DNA of 64,000 nt from Aedes albopictus (Eukaryota; Arthropoda; Insecta; Diptera; Culicidae). Positions 44,160 through 56,123 of this stretch are shown in pieces (position 1 is the stretch's first letter; each line of letters starts with the position of its first letter). Below the pieces are notes generated by a model that had not been told where the DNA came from, made no database searches, and saw only the letters and a list, made by a program, of their open reading frames with translations. The position numbers and the translations under genes were made by a program. The stretch lies in assembly GCF_035046485.1 (NCBI RefSeq), contig NC_085137.1:17513346-17577345 (forward strand), written 5' to 3'.

Positions 44160-46080
44160 CATAATTCAGCAAAAGTGGTGCCACTTCTAACTTTAATACA
44201 CCATAGATATATAGAGAGTAATGCCTGTTAATATATGTATGTGTGAAAAGCATTATTGCTTGAATTAGGAAGACTGTGCTGGAAGAAAGCGCAACCTGGT
44301 CGTGGCTTAGGCAGCGAAAAAACTTACCAGGTAGGTGGATTGATCACAATAAGCCAGAAAACTCTCGCATTGATCTCTTCCTCAATCTCACAGCATACAT
44401 GAACCGAACAGCTGGGGTTTGAGAGCGCAAACAGTCTATCATATCTGAGCTGAGTACCCTACGCACGCAACTCGATCCCCCTTGATGCTAATGAAAATGC
44501 ATGCAGGCAGCCAGTGGCGCGTGTAGCGCCAATCATGCTGCCATGCCTCCACCTACATAAAGAAGCCGTCATGAATCATTTATAGGACGAGTTCGAATTC
44601 GAACTTCGAAATATCAACTTACGGTGGCTTTCTCATATTATGATGAGGATTAGAGTGCTAGTGCAGTGGCGGTGAGTGCGGTCATGGTGGGTGGATCATA
44701 TGTTATCGACCCTTCATAAAACCCACTCGAGCTGGACGTTGACGGAAAAGTACCCGATTGGTGTGTGCTACTCTGAGCTTAGGCGATCCGTCATGGGTCG
44801 CAGGACAAAGGATGGACAACATTGTTTCCGCAGTGTTCGATTGCGCGGCTTATCCCGTATTCAGCGAAACAAGTCACTGTTGTTGTCTTGTCGTCTCGGA
44901 ATGGCGATTCGATCGTTTAATTGTCACAAGTTAAAACAAACAAAGGAAACAGCATGGTTAGCGCTGTTACTCAATGGTTCTGTATTCTTTTTGCTTACTT
45001 ACCTAATATGTGATTGACCACAAAAGCACAAAGCGACAAAACACGCAATCTGGTCGACTTCAAGCGATGACTACTGTTGGGAAGGATGAAGATGGTGATA
45101 TGTTTAACATTGTTTTTGTGGTTCTTTTATGCCGCGTCGTGTATATATGCATCAAGGGTTTATGTAGGGACACAGTGCCATTGATTCTCTTAAGGACAGA
45201 CTTGTTGGAATCTCAACATGGCCGCCACAATGGCCGACTTTGGCACCTACTCACGATTTCGAGGGCACAAATCTCAACGTAAACAAAACCAACGCATCTG
45301 ATCTTCTTATTTTAAGCTTATTGCAAGTGAGCAAGAATAGAATAATAAAATGCACTGTTATATGAAGCTTGCTTCTTGAGATTTGTGCGTTTGAAGTTTC
45401 GATGCACTGTTGAAGCGGGATGTCAAGACGTTTGTCCTTAAGTATGCTCCCTGATGCATCCTATTTGAAGGCAAAGCGATTACGGTACCGATTGATTCCG
45501 TTCTTTATGTTTATCTTTCGTACTCACCTCTAACAAACAATACACAAAAATAAGAAACACAACCAAGAATGTGTTATTCAAATGTTCTATATGAGATGAA
45601 AATGAGAGCACCATACTGAACAGTAGGATCGGTGTCTCTATCATATTATGTTACGGCCTCGAAATTTTCACCCGTTTTTTGCGCTTAACCCATCATTAGA
45701 CATCATTAAAGTCACCTGATTCGGGAAACTGGAATTATACGACGCTTCAGCGCTCGCTGCTGGCAAACATTTTTAAGAATCGTGTACGAACTTCTCGTTT
45801 CTTGGAAGGTTGAGCAGGGTTATGGTTAGGTTGTCAAGTGAGAAAAGATATTGAAATAATGATAACTTATTTGATCGTGCATGAACATGTTTTCACTGTG
45901 CAGGAATCAAACTTGGCAGGGTGGTGTTTATGAAAAAGTCATTGCTGTTTAAAACATCTTTGTATGAGTTGGTGGCAGGGTCCACACCCTGCGCCTATAG
46001 TGGACCCCAAAGAAAAAAAACCTAAATGTAAATGTGCAAATCAACTGTTTGCATACAACTTCCGCCGGGTAACATCATTA
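44160..46080. other. Mostly unrecognised intergenic sequence
   Basis: No coding frame of known type. A possible inverted-repeat element spans about 45188-45442, where CTTAAGGACAGACTTG faces CAAGACGTTTGTCCTTAAG. The remainder shows no repeat that could be recognised and may include unique intergenic DNA. Confidence 0.35.
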
Positions 46081-47990
46081 CATTGCTGCACAGCAGTTCC
46101 TAGTAAACGAACTGCCCGGTAGCCACACGGCTTTTCGGGCTCGCATGAAGTTGATCACCAATATTAACTCCTTTTCTCGATCTGCCTAGATTAGCTGTGT
46201 AGTGTCGGTATCGGTTAGTTCAACTGGCTAATAATAGCACTACGGACCGCCTGCTTCAATGGTAGGAGTCCACTAATCAGGTGACCCCTAATTCAAGGTG
46301 TTATGTGGCTTTATGCTTACCGTGCCTAGGAATTAATGGTTAGGGGGTCTTATAAAAGACTAATCGCAATCGGAGCCTGTGGGGTACCAGGGCACACTCC
46401 ACAGTATTTGAATGAAATGGCAAACTCGCGTGTCATGCCTCGAGCATGTGTGCTTGTCAACAAGGCAATTGTTACTATGTCTTAAATGTCAAGAATCGAT
46501 GTATCTGTTGGAAACCTCAACAGGAACAGAAAATGCATTTATTGTTCGGTTTATTTACCACATGATGAATCATCCCCTATGGATGCTTTCAAACAAGTCA
46601 TCGCATACAGCACTTCAAAAGGCCTTCCGCTAAAAGGACACAATCGGTGATGTACTAGAATTGAAGTAATGAGCTGAATTTATGTATGGTGAGAAGCTCA
46701 ATTCTCCGTTTCTGCAATGCTCACTATAAAGGGTGATACGGTCAAAATTTGGTCACACATTTTTTTTCATTACTTTAGACTGCGTACTCCAAAACAGCTG
46801 ATTTTTTGACCAGTAATGCTACATTATATGTAGCTTATACCATAAAATTTTCATCAAAATCGATTGAGTATTGGTTGATATATAGATAAAACCATCGACC
46901 TACCTTTTTAAAATTTTGTACAAAGGCGCTCCATAGTAAATTTTCGGAAATTTAAGGTCAGTAAAGCACAATTTTGATCATAGAACTACCAATACTGCTC
47001 CGATTTTTATCAAAATTTTACTGTATAGTACTATTATGAAAATACGTTCTTAGTAAAATTTTGAGCCATTTTGTATGAATACTTTCAAAGTTGTAGCAGT
47101 TTGAATATGAAAAAAACTGACCGGGTGCCACTTCAGCAAATATAACTTTGTAACGGCTGGATCAAATTGAATGAAATTTTTACACAACATTTTGATATGC
47201 ATACATCACATACAGAAAAATTTTCATTGAAATCGGTTAAGTATCTCTGGCTCTATAAATAAAACAGTAAAAATGTGTGAATCCTCTTTGCACAAAATTT
47301 TAAAATTGCAGATCTGAGGGTTCAACAATATCTCCGCAAATACTCGACCGATTTTGATGAAAATTTTATGGTACAAGCTACATATAATGTACCATTACTG
47401 ATCCAAAAATCAGCTGTTTTGGTGTACGCAATCTAAAGTTATGGAAAAATTTGTGTGACCAAAATTTGACTTGACTTGACAAAATTTGATAAAATTTGAC
47501 CACCTAAACAAATATAACTTTGTAACGGCTGGATCAAATTCAATGAAATTTTTACACAACATTTTGATATGTATACTTTACACACAGAAAAATTTTCATT
47601 GAAATTGGTTCAGTATTTCTGGCTCTATAAATAAAAGAGTAAAAATGTGTTCTTATTTTTTAATCCTCTTTGTACAAAATTTTAAAATTGCAGTTTTCAG
47701 GATTCACAATATCTCCGCAAATACTAAACCGATTTTGATGAAAATTTTATGGTATAAGCTACATATAATGCACCATTACTGGTCCAAAAATCAGCTGTAT
47801 TGGTGTACGCAGTCTCAAGTTATGAAATAAATTGTGTGACCAAATTTTGACCGTATCACCCTTTATTATCTGGGAGAGCTCAGACATTAGTTTGAGAGGC
47901 TCCAGTTTTATGGAATACTTAAGTAGTACAGATCTTGGATTACTTAACACAGGCAACCGCCTAACCTTCATGGTACTGCTAGTAAGTAAG
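46080..47990 (+). pseudogene. Second copy of the RNase H LINE: endonuclease fragments split by a TIR element
   Basis: 46120-46150 and 46405-46620 parallel the endonuclease text at 17310-17640 (for example GAATGAAATGGCAAACTCGC and TGTGTGCTTGTCAACAA) but with frameshifts. The matching downstream part (GAGGCTCCAGTTTTATGG, then TACTTAAGTAGTACAGAT) resumes only at about 47880, after the TIR element. No intact frame remains. Confidence 0.65.
46727..47865. mobile_element. Tc1/mariner-like non-autonomous element (~1.14 kb)
   Basis: Ends AAGGGTGATACGGTCAAAA and its reverse complement, with TA on both sides. The TIR extends through TTTGGTCACACA. The right half holds two tandem copies of a ~360-bp segment (47145-47475 and 47510-47860), each ending in a TIR-like GTGTGACCAAAATTTGAC. 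No transposase frame. Confidence 0.8.
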
Positions 47991-48005
47991 TGTTAGACAA
48001 CGACA

Positions 48006-48496
48006 CTAGCAGAGAAATTCAGAGGCGCATTATGGCAGGAAATCGAGCTGACTTTGGACTTCGCTGAACTCTGCGATCGAACAAAGTTCACCTTCACACG
48101 AAGTTGACTATCTACAAAACGCTGATTAGACCGGTAGAGCCCATAGAGGAGGGCACGAAGATTGGACTCTACGTACAGAGAAGAAACCCGCCCTTGGAGT
48201 ATTCGAACGGAAACTACTACGTACCATCTACAGTGCAGTGCAGATGGAACACGGGAATTGAAGAAGGCAAATGAACCACGACCTGAATCATCTACTGAGA
48301 GAACCAACCATTGTCCATACCGCGAAAATCGGGAGGCAACGGTGGGCGGGTCACGTCATCAGGATGCCAGATAGCAACTCGACTAAAATGGTTCTCGAGA
48401 GTGCGGAACTGGAGACACACAGCTATGCATCGAGCAGAATGGAGATGACTTCTATGTACAGCAGAGGTCACTCAGGCCTTAGTCTGACCGGAGAGG
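48006..48496 (+). pseudogene. LINE RT C-terminal remnant, same family as 41719
   Basis: Fragments across shifting frames read GVFERKLLRTIYSAV, HDLNHLLREPTIVHTAKI and QRWAGHVIRMPDSNSTKMV, parallel to 42430-42660. It is cut at 48497 by the TACCGTC element. Confidence 0.7.
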
Positions 48497-50411
48497 TACC
48501 GTCGATGGGGGTGACAATGGGTCTGGGGGTGAGATTGGGTCAAAACGGAGAAACATAAAAATTGAAATAGCTCATCTACTATCGCTAATTTATATTGAAA
48601 ACTTTATATTATTTCAAAGAGGAGATGTGTTTACACGTCATGATGCAGAAAAAGATGTTTGGCAATAATCGTTTTTTGTTAAACTTGTGGCTAAACTTAT
48701 ACGATGAAACTACTACCCAGACAACCAGTAGTCGTATAAGATGATGCATAAGATGATAAAGTGGAGGCCATATGCGTGCATGCCTCCATTTAGGCGCATG
48801 TAAAGTGTACGTATATCGCCTCCACTTTAACATCTTATGCAACATCTTATACGATCACTGGTTGACTGGGTAGTGAATCACTCTGAAAAAATTTCTCCTT
48901 CGTAATGTTTCACACAAGCACCTAACCATAAATTTTCTTATAAGTGGTTAGCTGTAGGTATAACCTGGTTGATGCAACGAAAAAAGCGGGCTGTCATTGC
49001 TTTTTTTATTCAAAAAATCAATATTTTCAACCTTATGTCTAAATATTAAGAATGGGGGTGAGATTGGGTCAAGCAAGTTATCGAATGCACATAACTTTAA
49101 CTCAAAATTTAACTTGCTATCCAGTCCCCATTTGACGTTAGAGTTGTGCCATGTTTACCGTATCTTCATAAAAGCACGCTTTGATTTCGAAAATATATCG
49201 AAGAAGTGTCAAGCGAGTGTGTTCATACATTTAGAGCCTAAAATCATTTATAACAATAAACTTATCCGTTTGGACAGTTCCTCTAATTATCAGCTAATCT
49301 TTAGTGTACTGCAATATCGTAAGCTCACAAGACAGACTTAATAGCGTTCTTCTTCTCCACTCATTTTTAAAATTTTACGGAAATATGTATCGTGAAACTA
49401 CCAGACGGTAGCGGAATCCAGGAAATGCCGGGGCTATAAAACCGGTAACATAGCACAATGTCGGAAAGCGAACGATCGTCGAATTGCGGCATACGAGATT
49501 GCTTATTGAGTATTAAAATTGAAGTTTATGAATTAAGAGTGACATATACTGCTTCTATTCGCATAACAGTCCTATTCACATGGGACTGTTGTGCGAATGG
49601 GGGCAGTATAAGGACCATTCATAAAATAGATGAAATTACTAAAGAAAGAAGAATAAGTCTACCGTTGTGCTAGGACTCATACAAAATTGATTAAAAAATC
49701 CGTTTAAATGTTATTGCGGGGGAGGATCTAATAATGTGGAATGTTGAGTAAAATAATATTTGAACGACCCTCTATCTTGAGATGGAGTGATTTGCTTTGG
49801 CAATATAAAGGCCAATAATCATGTACATGAGAGTTTATAACGGAGGGTTTGGTTAAACATTTCTTATGCAGTATACTAAAAATATCTGTATTTTAATCAA
49901 TCTTTCAATGCCCCTCTCCCTCCTTGTAATCCCTCTCCTCTCATGGTGGTTGAAACTTTAAATGAGGATGATTATGGTGGCTAAAAATATCGATACAGCA
50001 TACAAACGTTATTTTATCAAATTTCAACCATTTTTCCGGTTGTATTAGCCATTTTGGGTGGATTAATCATCTTTTAAAATTACATAAGTTTTTTTTCGTA
50101 TGGTTACATGGTATTTTAACTAGGTTTACTAGATATGATCAATAAAATTAACTTATATTCTTAGATAGGCGATTTCGGATACTTTGACCCATTCTCACCC
50201 CCTCTAAGGGGTGAGATTGGGTCAATTTTCAATCATTTGTAGTTTATTAAAAAAAATCATATAATGTGATACTTTCTTGCTAAACTATCGTTACCACATA
50301 GGAGAGTATACATACCAAATAAAAAGTTATTCTGACTTCAATTGCATTTGTTATTTAACAAACAATCTTTGAGTGTCCTTTTTTGACCCATTCTCACCCC
50401 CAACGACGGTA
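48497..50411. mobile_element. TACCGTC-ended TIR element (1915 bp) with GGGGTGAGATTGGGTCAA repeats
   Basis: The left end TACCGTCGATGGGGGTGAC and reversed right end TACCGTCGTTGGGGGTGAG agree over most positions; TA is the likely target. The word GGGGTGAGATTGGGTCAA occurs at 48524, 49053 and 50205, with inverted forms near 50190 and 50390. The largest frame (114 residues at 48997) is not a transposase. A foldback at 48712-48874 is nested inside. Confidence 0.75.
48712..48874. mobile_element. Foldback MITE (163 bp), nested
   Basis: ACTACCCAGACAACCAGT on the left mirrors ACTGGTTGACTGGGTAGT on the right. Further pairing runs through GTATAAGATG and AAGTGGAGGC. Confidence 0.8.
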
Positions 50412-50466
50412 AGTAAGTTTTTCACAAATGTGTCTCGTAAATTGTCAATTAAACGAACTTTAGAAG

Positions 50467-50563
50467 AAACTTGTAATTAGAAGGCACGAAATGTTGCTAA
50501 TTAACGAATTGTGAGATGAAATTTGTCAATTAGCAATATTTCGTGCCTTCTAATTACAAGTTT
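50467..50563. mobile_element. Small foldback (97 bp)
   Basis: AAACTTGTAATTAGAAGGC faces GCCTTCTAATTACAAGTTT with almost full pairing for about 39 bp. The sequence to its right (CAAGTTTTTCCAGTATGTTT) resembles 26491-26520. Confidence 0.75.
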
Positions 50564-51441
50564 TTCCAGTATGTTTCAGAAATACCAGCAAATCTGGTAA
50601 AATCTCAGTAAAATGGGCAATATGTGTCATTGTAAACGTACTTCGCCTAAACTGCCGTAATTCTGCAAAGTGACGTAAGCACCATTCAAAATTTCGATAT
50701 TGTTTGGTATATTATATATAATAACTGGGGTAAAAATAACACTGCGATATTCTTGCTGTATTAGAATGCAAGATCTAGTCGTAATCTATCATCTATGGAA
50801 ATAAACTTAGAGGATAAGCAAGAGTTTTATGCATACTAACCAAAAAATGGGCCAAAACTATCAATGTCGCTAACGTCATTTTGCAGAATTGCGGCAGTAA
50901 AATACTTCATGTTTTGACCTAAGGAAAACTATTTGTACAAAAATAACGAGAAGATCAACGAATGTCACCAATATGATAAAAGATAGTTTAGTTCCCATAC
51001 TTTACAGGAAAAATATAAAAATGGAGCCAAAACTATTTTTGTATTTATTACAGCGTGTGCCAATGATAGGAACCCTGTCCCAGTTATGGCTACATATTTT
51101 AACTTCGGTTACTTTTCGCACTATTTGCATGCATTTCTTATGGGATTAGCCATAATTGGTACACAATAGCGAAAAAGGGTGCAAGGAAGCCAAAATTTTA
51201 AGGAACATGATTTATTTCTACCATAATTTGAGCAAAATGTGGACTTTAAATGAATGCAACCATCTTTTGTGAACGTGATCTGTTGTTCACATTTTTTTTA
51301 TTGTTGATATATATCGTTAAAGGGTGAAAATCAACTATGGCGAATGAATGGTACTATAGCCATAATTGGTACACTTACCCTATTTCAGATATACAGGCCA
51401 ACTGGTATAGCCAGATAAGTGCAATACATACATTGTTATCT
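50564..51441. other. No recognised feature
   Basis: AT-rich non-coding sequence. The phrases ATTCTGCAAAGTGACG and GTCATTTTGCAGAATT (near 50660 and 50875) are inverted, hinting at another diverged TIR element. Confidence 0.35.
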
Positions 51442-51657
51442 GGGGAATCGCGCCACTTGGGCGGTGGCTTCTATATTCGTCTGTTTTCCACTATAACTCA
51501 ATCAAATTTGAACCAATTGACACAACTTTTGGAATGTGGTGAGATAGGTATAGTATCTACCCGTGTACAGCATTACAAGTCAATTGGTTCAAAATTAACT
51601 GAGTTATAGTGGAAAACAGACGAATATAAAAGCCACTGCCCAAGTGGCGCGATACCC
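51442..51657. mobile_element. TIR element (216 bp)
   Basis: ATCGCGCCACTTGGGC faces GCCCAAGTGGCGCGAT, continuing through TATTCGTCTGTTTTCCACT and its complement. It is the uninterrupted relative of 34936-35283. Confidence 0.8.
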
Positions 51658-52275
51658 TGTATATATTTTCAAAAACCTGTATCCCATATAAAAATAAAAC
51701 AGTCCGTCTAGCTCAAAAATCTGTGTTTCATATAAAACGAAATCTTTACCGATGTTAAAAAATCTGCATAATACAGATAAATCTATATGGTATCTCTGGT
51801 CTGAAGAAATGCCTAAAGAATTCTCTTAAAGATTCCATTAGGAATTTTTGATGGAGTAATTTCTGAAAGAAGGAAAGGAATCCCTTAACCCTTTGAAGCC
51901 GGATTATTTCCAAGCACTATTCTGGAGCTTTTCTACGTTTTTCTGTAGTTTTTGTGGTCAATAGTATAAAAACGGAAGAATATTATGCGAAATTTTTTTT
52001 TTTCTGGATATCCTAGGCATCCAAACTATTCTTGAGTTTAGATTCTAACGTCTACGGGTGCAACGGTAACTTCTTTCATTATACAAAGCTACGATTTGTA
52101 ATCTATCATTTCCAGTAAGTCTTCTGAAAGTTCAATAGACAGTATCAGATCAGTCGGGATATCCTAGGTCATCCAAACTGTTCTTGAGTTTAGATCCTGA
52201 AGTCTATGGGTATAACGGTAACTTCTTTCATTAAAAACTACGATTTGTAATCTATTATGTCCAGCAAGTCTTCTG

Positions 52276-52513
52276 CACTGGCGTAGCCACGAGGGGGGTT
52301 TCAGGGTTAAAACCCCCCCCCAGAGCCAAAATTTGTGGAACAAATTTTCAGTATAAAGCGCTTTGCGACGAAAAAAAATTTTCGGCTGCGCCGCTATTTT
52401 CAAACTACGAATACAATTACTCCTTACTGTTTACAAAATGTTAGTGTCAAATCAAAAAAGTATCATTGACCGTTGAAAACCCCTCCCAGAGACAATTTCT
52501 GGCTACGCCACTG
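52276..52513. mobile_element. TIR element (238 bp) nested in copy B
   Basis: CACTGGCGTAGCCA faces TGGCTACGCCACTG. TCTG is present at 52272-52275 and 52514-52517. Copy A at about 30368-30378 shows the uninterrupted site. Confidence 0.8.
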
Positions 52514-53167
52514 TCTGAAAGTAACAGTGGTTGTTTTTATAAACTAATATTCATAACAGTAAGGAATCCATAATATCCCAAAAATATATAGTTCCTCTTA
52601 CTGATTTGGTAAGTACAGTGGATCATGTAACACTACTTAACGTGGCAAAGTGGCAAGAGCTATTATCACAAGTGCAGACCTGAAGCTATGGTCTCCGAAG
52701 TAGTGTTATTGATCTGGAATATCTCGAAACTATCTTGAAATGACTCATGCTATGCCAAGCGGATTACAGATTACAGTCTAAATTCGTTGTGAGACTAACT
52801 ACTGTTACCATCAAGAGCCAAACTTCAGGGTAGTTTAGACGACCCTCAATGTCCCAAAGGTTCATAATAATATATAGACTTCTGGTTGATCCAGTCACCG
52901 CGATTGATTATGAAACGTTTCTCAGTATATCAGATATAGCTGATGTTACGAGTGTAGACCTGAATTTCTGAACTCATAGATAGTTTGGCTGACCTGGAAC
53001 ATACCCATAGCGTCTCTAAATGACACTTGAGATTTCAAGAGCTTCACGGATCTTAGCAGATACTATTATTTATGGTGAAAAAATAAAAAGTTTTTCTTGT
53101 GGATTTGAAGGACTTCAATAATAAAAAAAAGGAGACTTAAAATTGCTCCAGTATCTACGGATAAATA

Positions 53168-53500
53168 TACACACTTAAAACAGAACCCTACTAACAAAGG
53201 TAGCTGCATAATAGCTTATGGAGCAAACGTTCTTGGAACAAAACTCGCATAAGCTATTATACAGCAAAAATGTTAGTTGGGAATTCCAAGATCGGCTGTG
53301 CGAATCTCGGTTAAAGTTCATTTGCTGAGTTCTTGGCTAAATGCTTGACGTTTAATGTTTGATGCTAGGGTACCCATGGGTGCTGCTATGAATAAACCTG
53401 ATTTTTTGCTGATATCTCAGTTAAACTGCGATTGCTGAACGCTCGGCTGTGCGAATCTCGGCAAAAGAATGAAAATTAGCCGAGCTCAACTGAGTGTGTA
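53168..53500. mobile_element. TA-target TIR element (333 bp) nested in copy B
   Basis: TACACACTTAAAAC faces TCAACTGAGTGTGTA. The word GATCGGCTGTGCGAATCTCGG-like occurs twice inside. Copy A at about 33515-33525 lacks the insertion. Confidence 0.75.
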
Positions 53501-54140
53501 TAACGTTACTCAGTATAGAAAATATTGCCATTGTTACGAGTCTAGACCTGAAGTCCTGAACTCTAAGGTAGTTTGGCTGACCTGGGATATCCCTGTAGTG
53601 TCTCTAAGTGACATTTGAGATTTCAAGAGCATCGCGGATTCCAGCAGATTATGCAATACCTTTATTTATGGTGAAAACACAAAGTTAGTCTAGTAGATTT
53701 GAAGGACTTCATTGTAGAACAGTTTGGACGACCGTGAATATCCCAAAGGTTTATAATAAGCTGGTAGACTTCGGATTGCTCCAGTAACTGCGGTTGATTA
53801 TGCAACGTCACTCAGTATAACAGATATGGATACTGTTACGAGTGTAAACCTGAAGTTCAGAATTTCAAGGTGGTTTGGCTGACCTGGATTATCCCTGTAG
53901 TGTCTATAAATGACATTGTAAATGTCAAAAGCTTCACGGATCCCAGTACGTTATGCAATGCTATTATTTGTGGCGAAAATACATAAAACTATTCTTGTAG
54001 ATCTTAAGGACTTCACTATAGGACAGTTTGGAACACCTAGAACATCCAAGAATATAACACGCCTTTTGATATTCTTGACGAAGGCCATTTACATATAAAC
54101 GTAACCCACATCCAAGTTCAGCTTTTGGGACAACTGGTAT

Positions 54141-54305
54141 GGGGCTGTTCATAAACCACGTAGACCAAAATTTGCCCATCTCAGATCCCCCTCCCCCCTC
54201 GTAGACTTTTGTCCATACAAAAAATTTGAAATTTGTATGGAGTGTAGACTTTGGCTAGACCCTTCCCCTCCCTCCAAAAAGTCTACGTGGTTTATGAACG
54301 GCCCC
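54141..54305. mobile_element. TIR element (165 bp) nested in copy B, TAT duplication
   Basis: GGGGCTGTTCATAAACCACG faces CGTGGTTTATGAACGGCCCC. TAT flanks both sides (54138-54140, 54306-54308). The same site in copy A (34050 region) reads GGTATGTCAATT without insertion. A truncated relative is at 58262. Confidence 0.88.
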
Positions 54306-54499
54306 TATGTCAATTATTTCGTTTTTCCAAATTTCATGGTGTTCAGGATGTTCTAGGTTATCGATGAAGTCCCAAATACAAATATCCCCATTTTTCCCTA
54401 ATAGAGAACTCAATTTGCAACAACGTTTCTATGTTAGGGTCATATATGGCCTCTCCGGCTCCAAAAGGATAAGGCGAATATATGACGAAGCCATTCCTG

Positions 54500-54680
54500 G
54501 GTTTTTGAAGAAATCTATGAATGAATGAACCTTTAAGAATTTTTTGAAGGATCATCCAAAGGAATTTCCAAAGAATATTCCCTATTTATTCCTGGATATT
54601 TTTTTATAGAATACGTAAATGAATTTCTGCATGAATCCCAGGAACCCTAGGAGAAATTTCAAAACAAATATCTAGAAGAA
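54500..54680. repeat. Satellite type 1 block
   Basis: GAATTTTTTGAAGGA-like units directly right of copy B; similar text at 51780-51885 on its left suggests copy B was inserted into a type 1 satellite. Confidence 0.5.
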
Positions 54681-55182
54681 TAACGAAAAATAACTAATAA
54701 CTAACTAGAAAACTTTCAACAAGCTGATCACTTAAGACAGATTAAGATTAGAACCGAAAACGTAAGAACGAAGTACTTACTAATCATAAGCACTTTAGCA
54801 AATACTCCCTCCCAACAAGCAGATTTATCCAAAAACACGAAAATGCAAAATGTAACAACCATAAACCTAAAGCACTCTGCCGAAGACTTCAACCCTCTAG
54901 GATGCAAGTTCAAGCGGATGTCTAGAATGGAGAGACATGCAAAAAAAAAATGTCTAGAACAGTACAGCCAATCTAGATTTATATCGTTGGTTTATATTTG
55001 TGATATCAATAAATCCAAGACACTTCTTTGGAGACCCTTCACTACAACACTGCATAGTCATATTAAATAATACAACTATCTAGATCAGTTAGACAAAAAA
55101 TCAGTTAGGTAAAAATACCGGAGACGTTAGAGTGAAGTATAAACCAATCTAAAGTATCTTCTACCGCCTATTCGATCCCTCT
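54681..55182. other. No recognised feature
   Basis: AT-rich sequence. The phrase CTCTAGGATGCA recurs at 54895 and 58152 and similar wording is near 55411, so this is part of a diverged repeat. Confidence 0.35.
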
Positions 55183-55378
55183 TTGAATGAATGTAATCAG
55201 TTTTGTACCTTTTAATTCCGCCCTAATTGCTTATCTTTAGACAAATACGCGTATTTCGACTACCACTTGTAGTGGATAACTGACACTGAGGAAGATTACA
55301 AGTGGTAGTCGAAATACTCGTATCTGTCAAAGAATAAGGCGAAATTAAAAGGTACATAACTGATTACACTCATTCGAA
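55183..55378. mobile_element. Foldback element (196 bp)
   Basis: Arms pair through TGTAATCAGTTTTGTACC and its complement and through TATTTCGACTACCACTTGTA. The loop is about 35 bases. Confidence 0.8.
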
Positions 55379-55852
55379 CAATCTAGTATTTTGTCGAAGA
55401 CTCCAACCCTCTAGAACCTAGGGTAAAAGCCCCCTTCTTCGGCCTAGTACCTATATTCATCTCATTTTGTCTCAAGGACTAGAGATGTGCGCCGTCGAGA
55501 TTTATTACTTCACGCCGCCGGATGTTTTGATTTTCTAGCACGCCGCCAGCTTAAAACTCATCACGCCACCGAACTTAGAATTTCCCCAATATTCTTCAGA
55601 AAATAATCGATTTAAGTTTAAACGCTCCCAAAATGAATGCATGTCATTCATTGCCGAATAAACAAAATATTTCGTTCAATGATCCTGTTGAGATTTTAGT
55701 TACTTTTTAGTCACTTATATATGATCATATAAAAATCCTAGCAAATATCATATTCTTCACACAAGGTGTATAAAGCATGCAATGACAGCATGCATGCTTT
55801 TCCCCGAGCTTTTCCCCGCGTGACGTCATAACAACGTTCGTTTATATTTGAG

Positions 55853-56060
55853 GGGATTAGAAGCAAAGGGGTGTAAGTGACAAAAACCCACTTTTCGAGT
55901 AAATCAGGTTTCAAATTTTTCGTCAATTTTTATTACATACATACAAAATGTGAGGAATTTCAAAATCAACCCAATTTTCTCCGATGTAATGAAATCTGAA
56001 GAATTCAGGTTCTAATAATTCAATTCATGCCATAACTTAAGAATTATTATGGATTTTTTT
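55853..56060. repeat. One end of the family seen at 7573
   Basis: GGGGATTAGAAGCAAAGG followed by GGTGTAAGTGACAAAAACC matches the 7573-7742 terminus. The opposite end is not found. Confidence 0.55.
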
Positions 56061-56123
56061 TTATTTATTATGGAACGTTTAATTGTCTGCCGCACTATAT
56101 ACGAGTGCGCAATTACAAGTTAC

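Larger units (their letters stand above)
51886..54472. mobile_element. TTAA-flanked repeat-rich element, copy B (2587 bp)
   Basis: TTAA at 51886-51889 precedes CCCTTTGAAGCCGGA. The right end reads TCCGGCTCCAAAAGGATAA, a mutated mirror. The order of internal segments matches copy A, including the 151-bp unit (two copies at 52015 and 52166) and the longer GTTACGAGT repeat. Three insertions are nested inside at 52276, 53168 and 54141. No protein is encoded. Confidence 0.78.

Noticed and set aside
48997..49341. 114-residue frame inside the 48497 element as a transposase
   Set aside because: No catalytic DDE/D-like pattern or DNA-binding motif, and far too short for a Tc1/mariner transposase.
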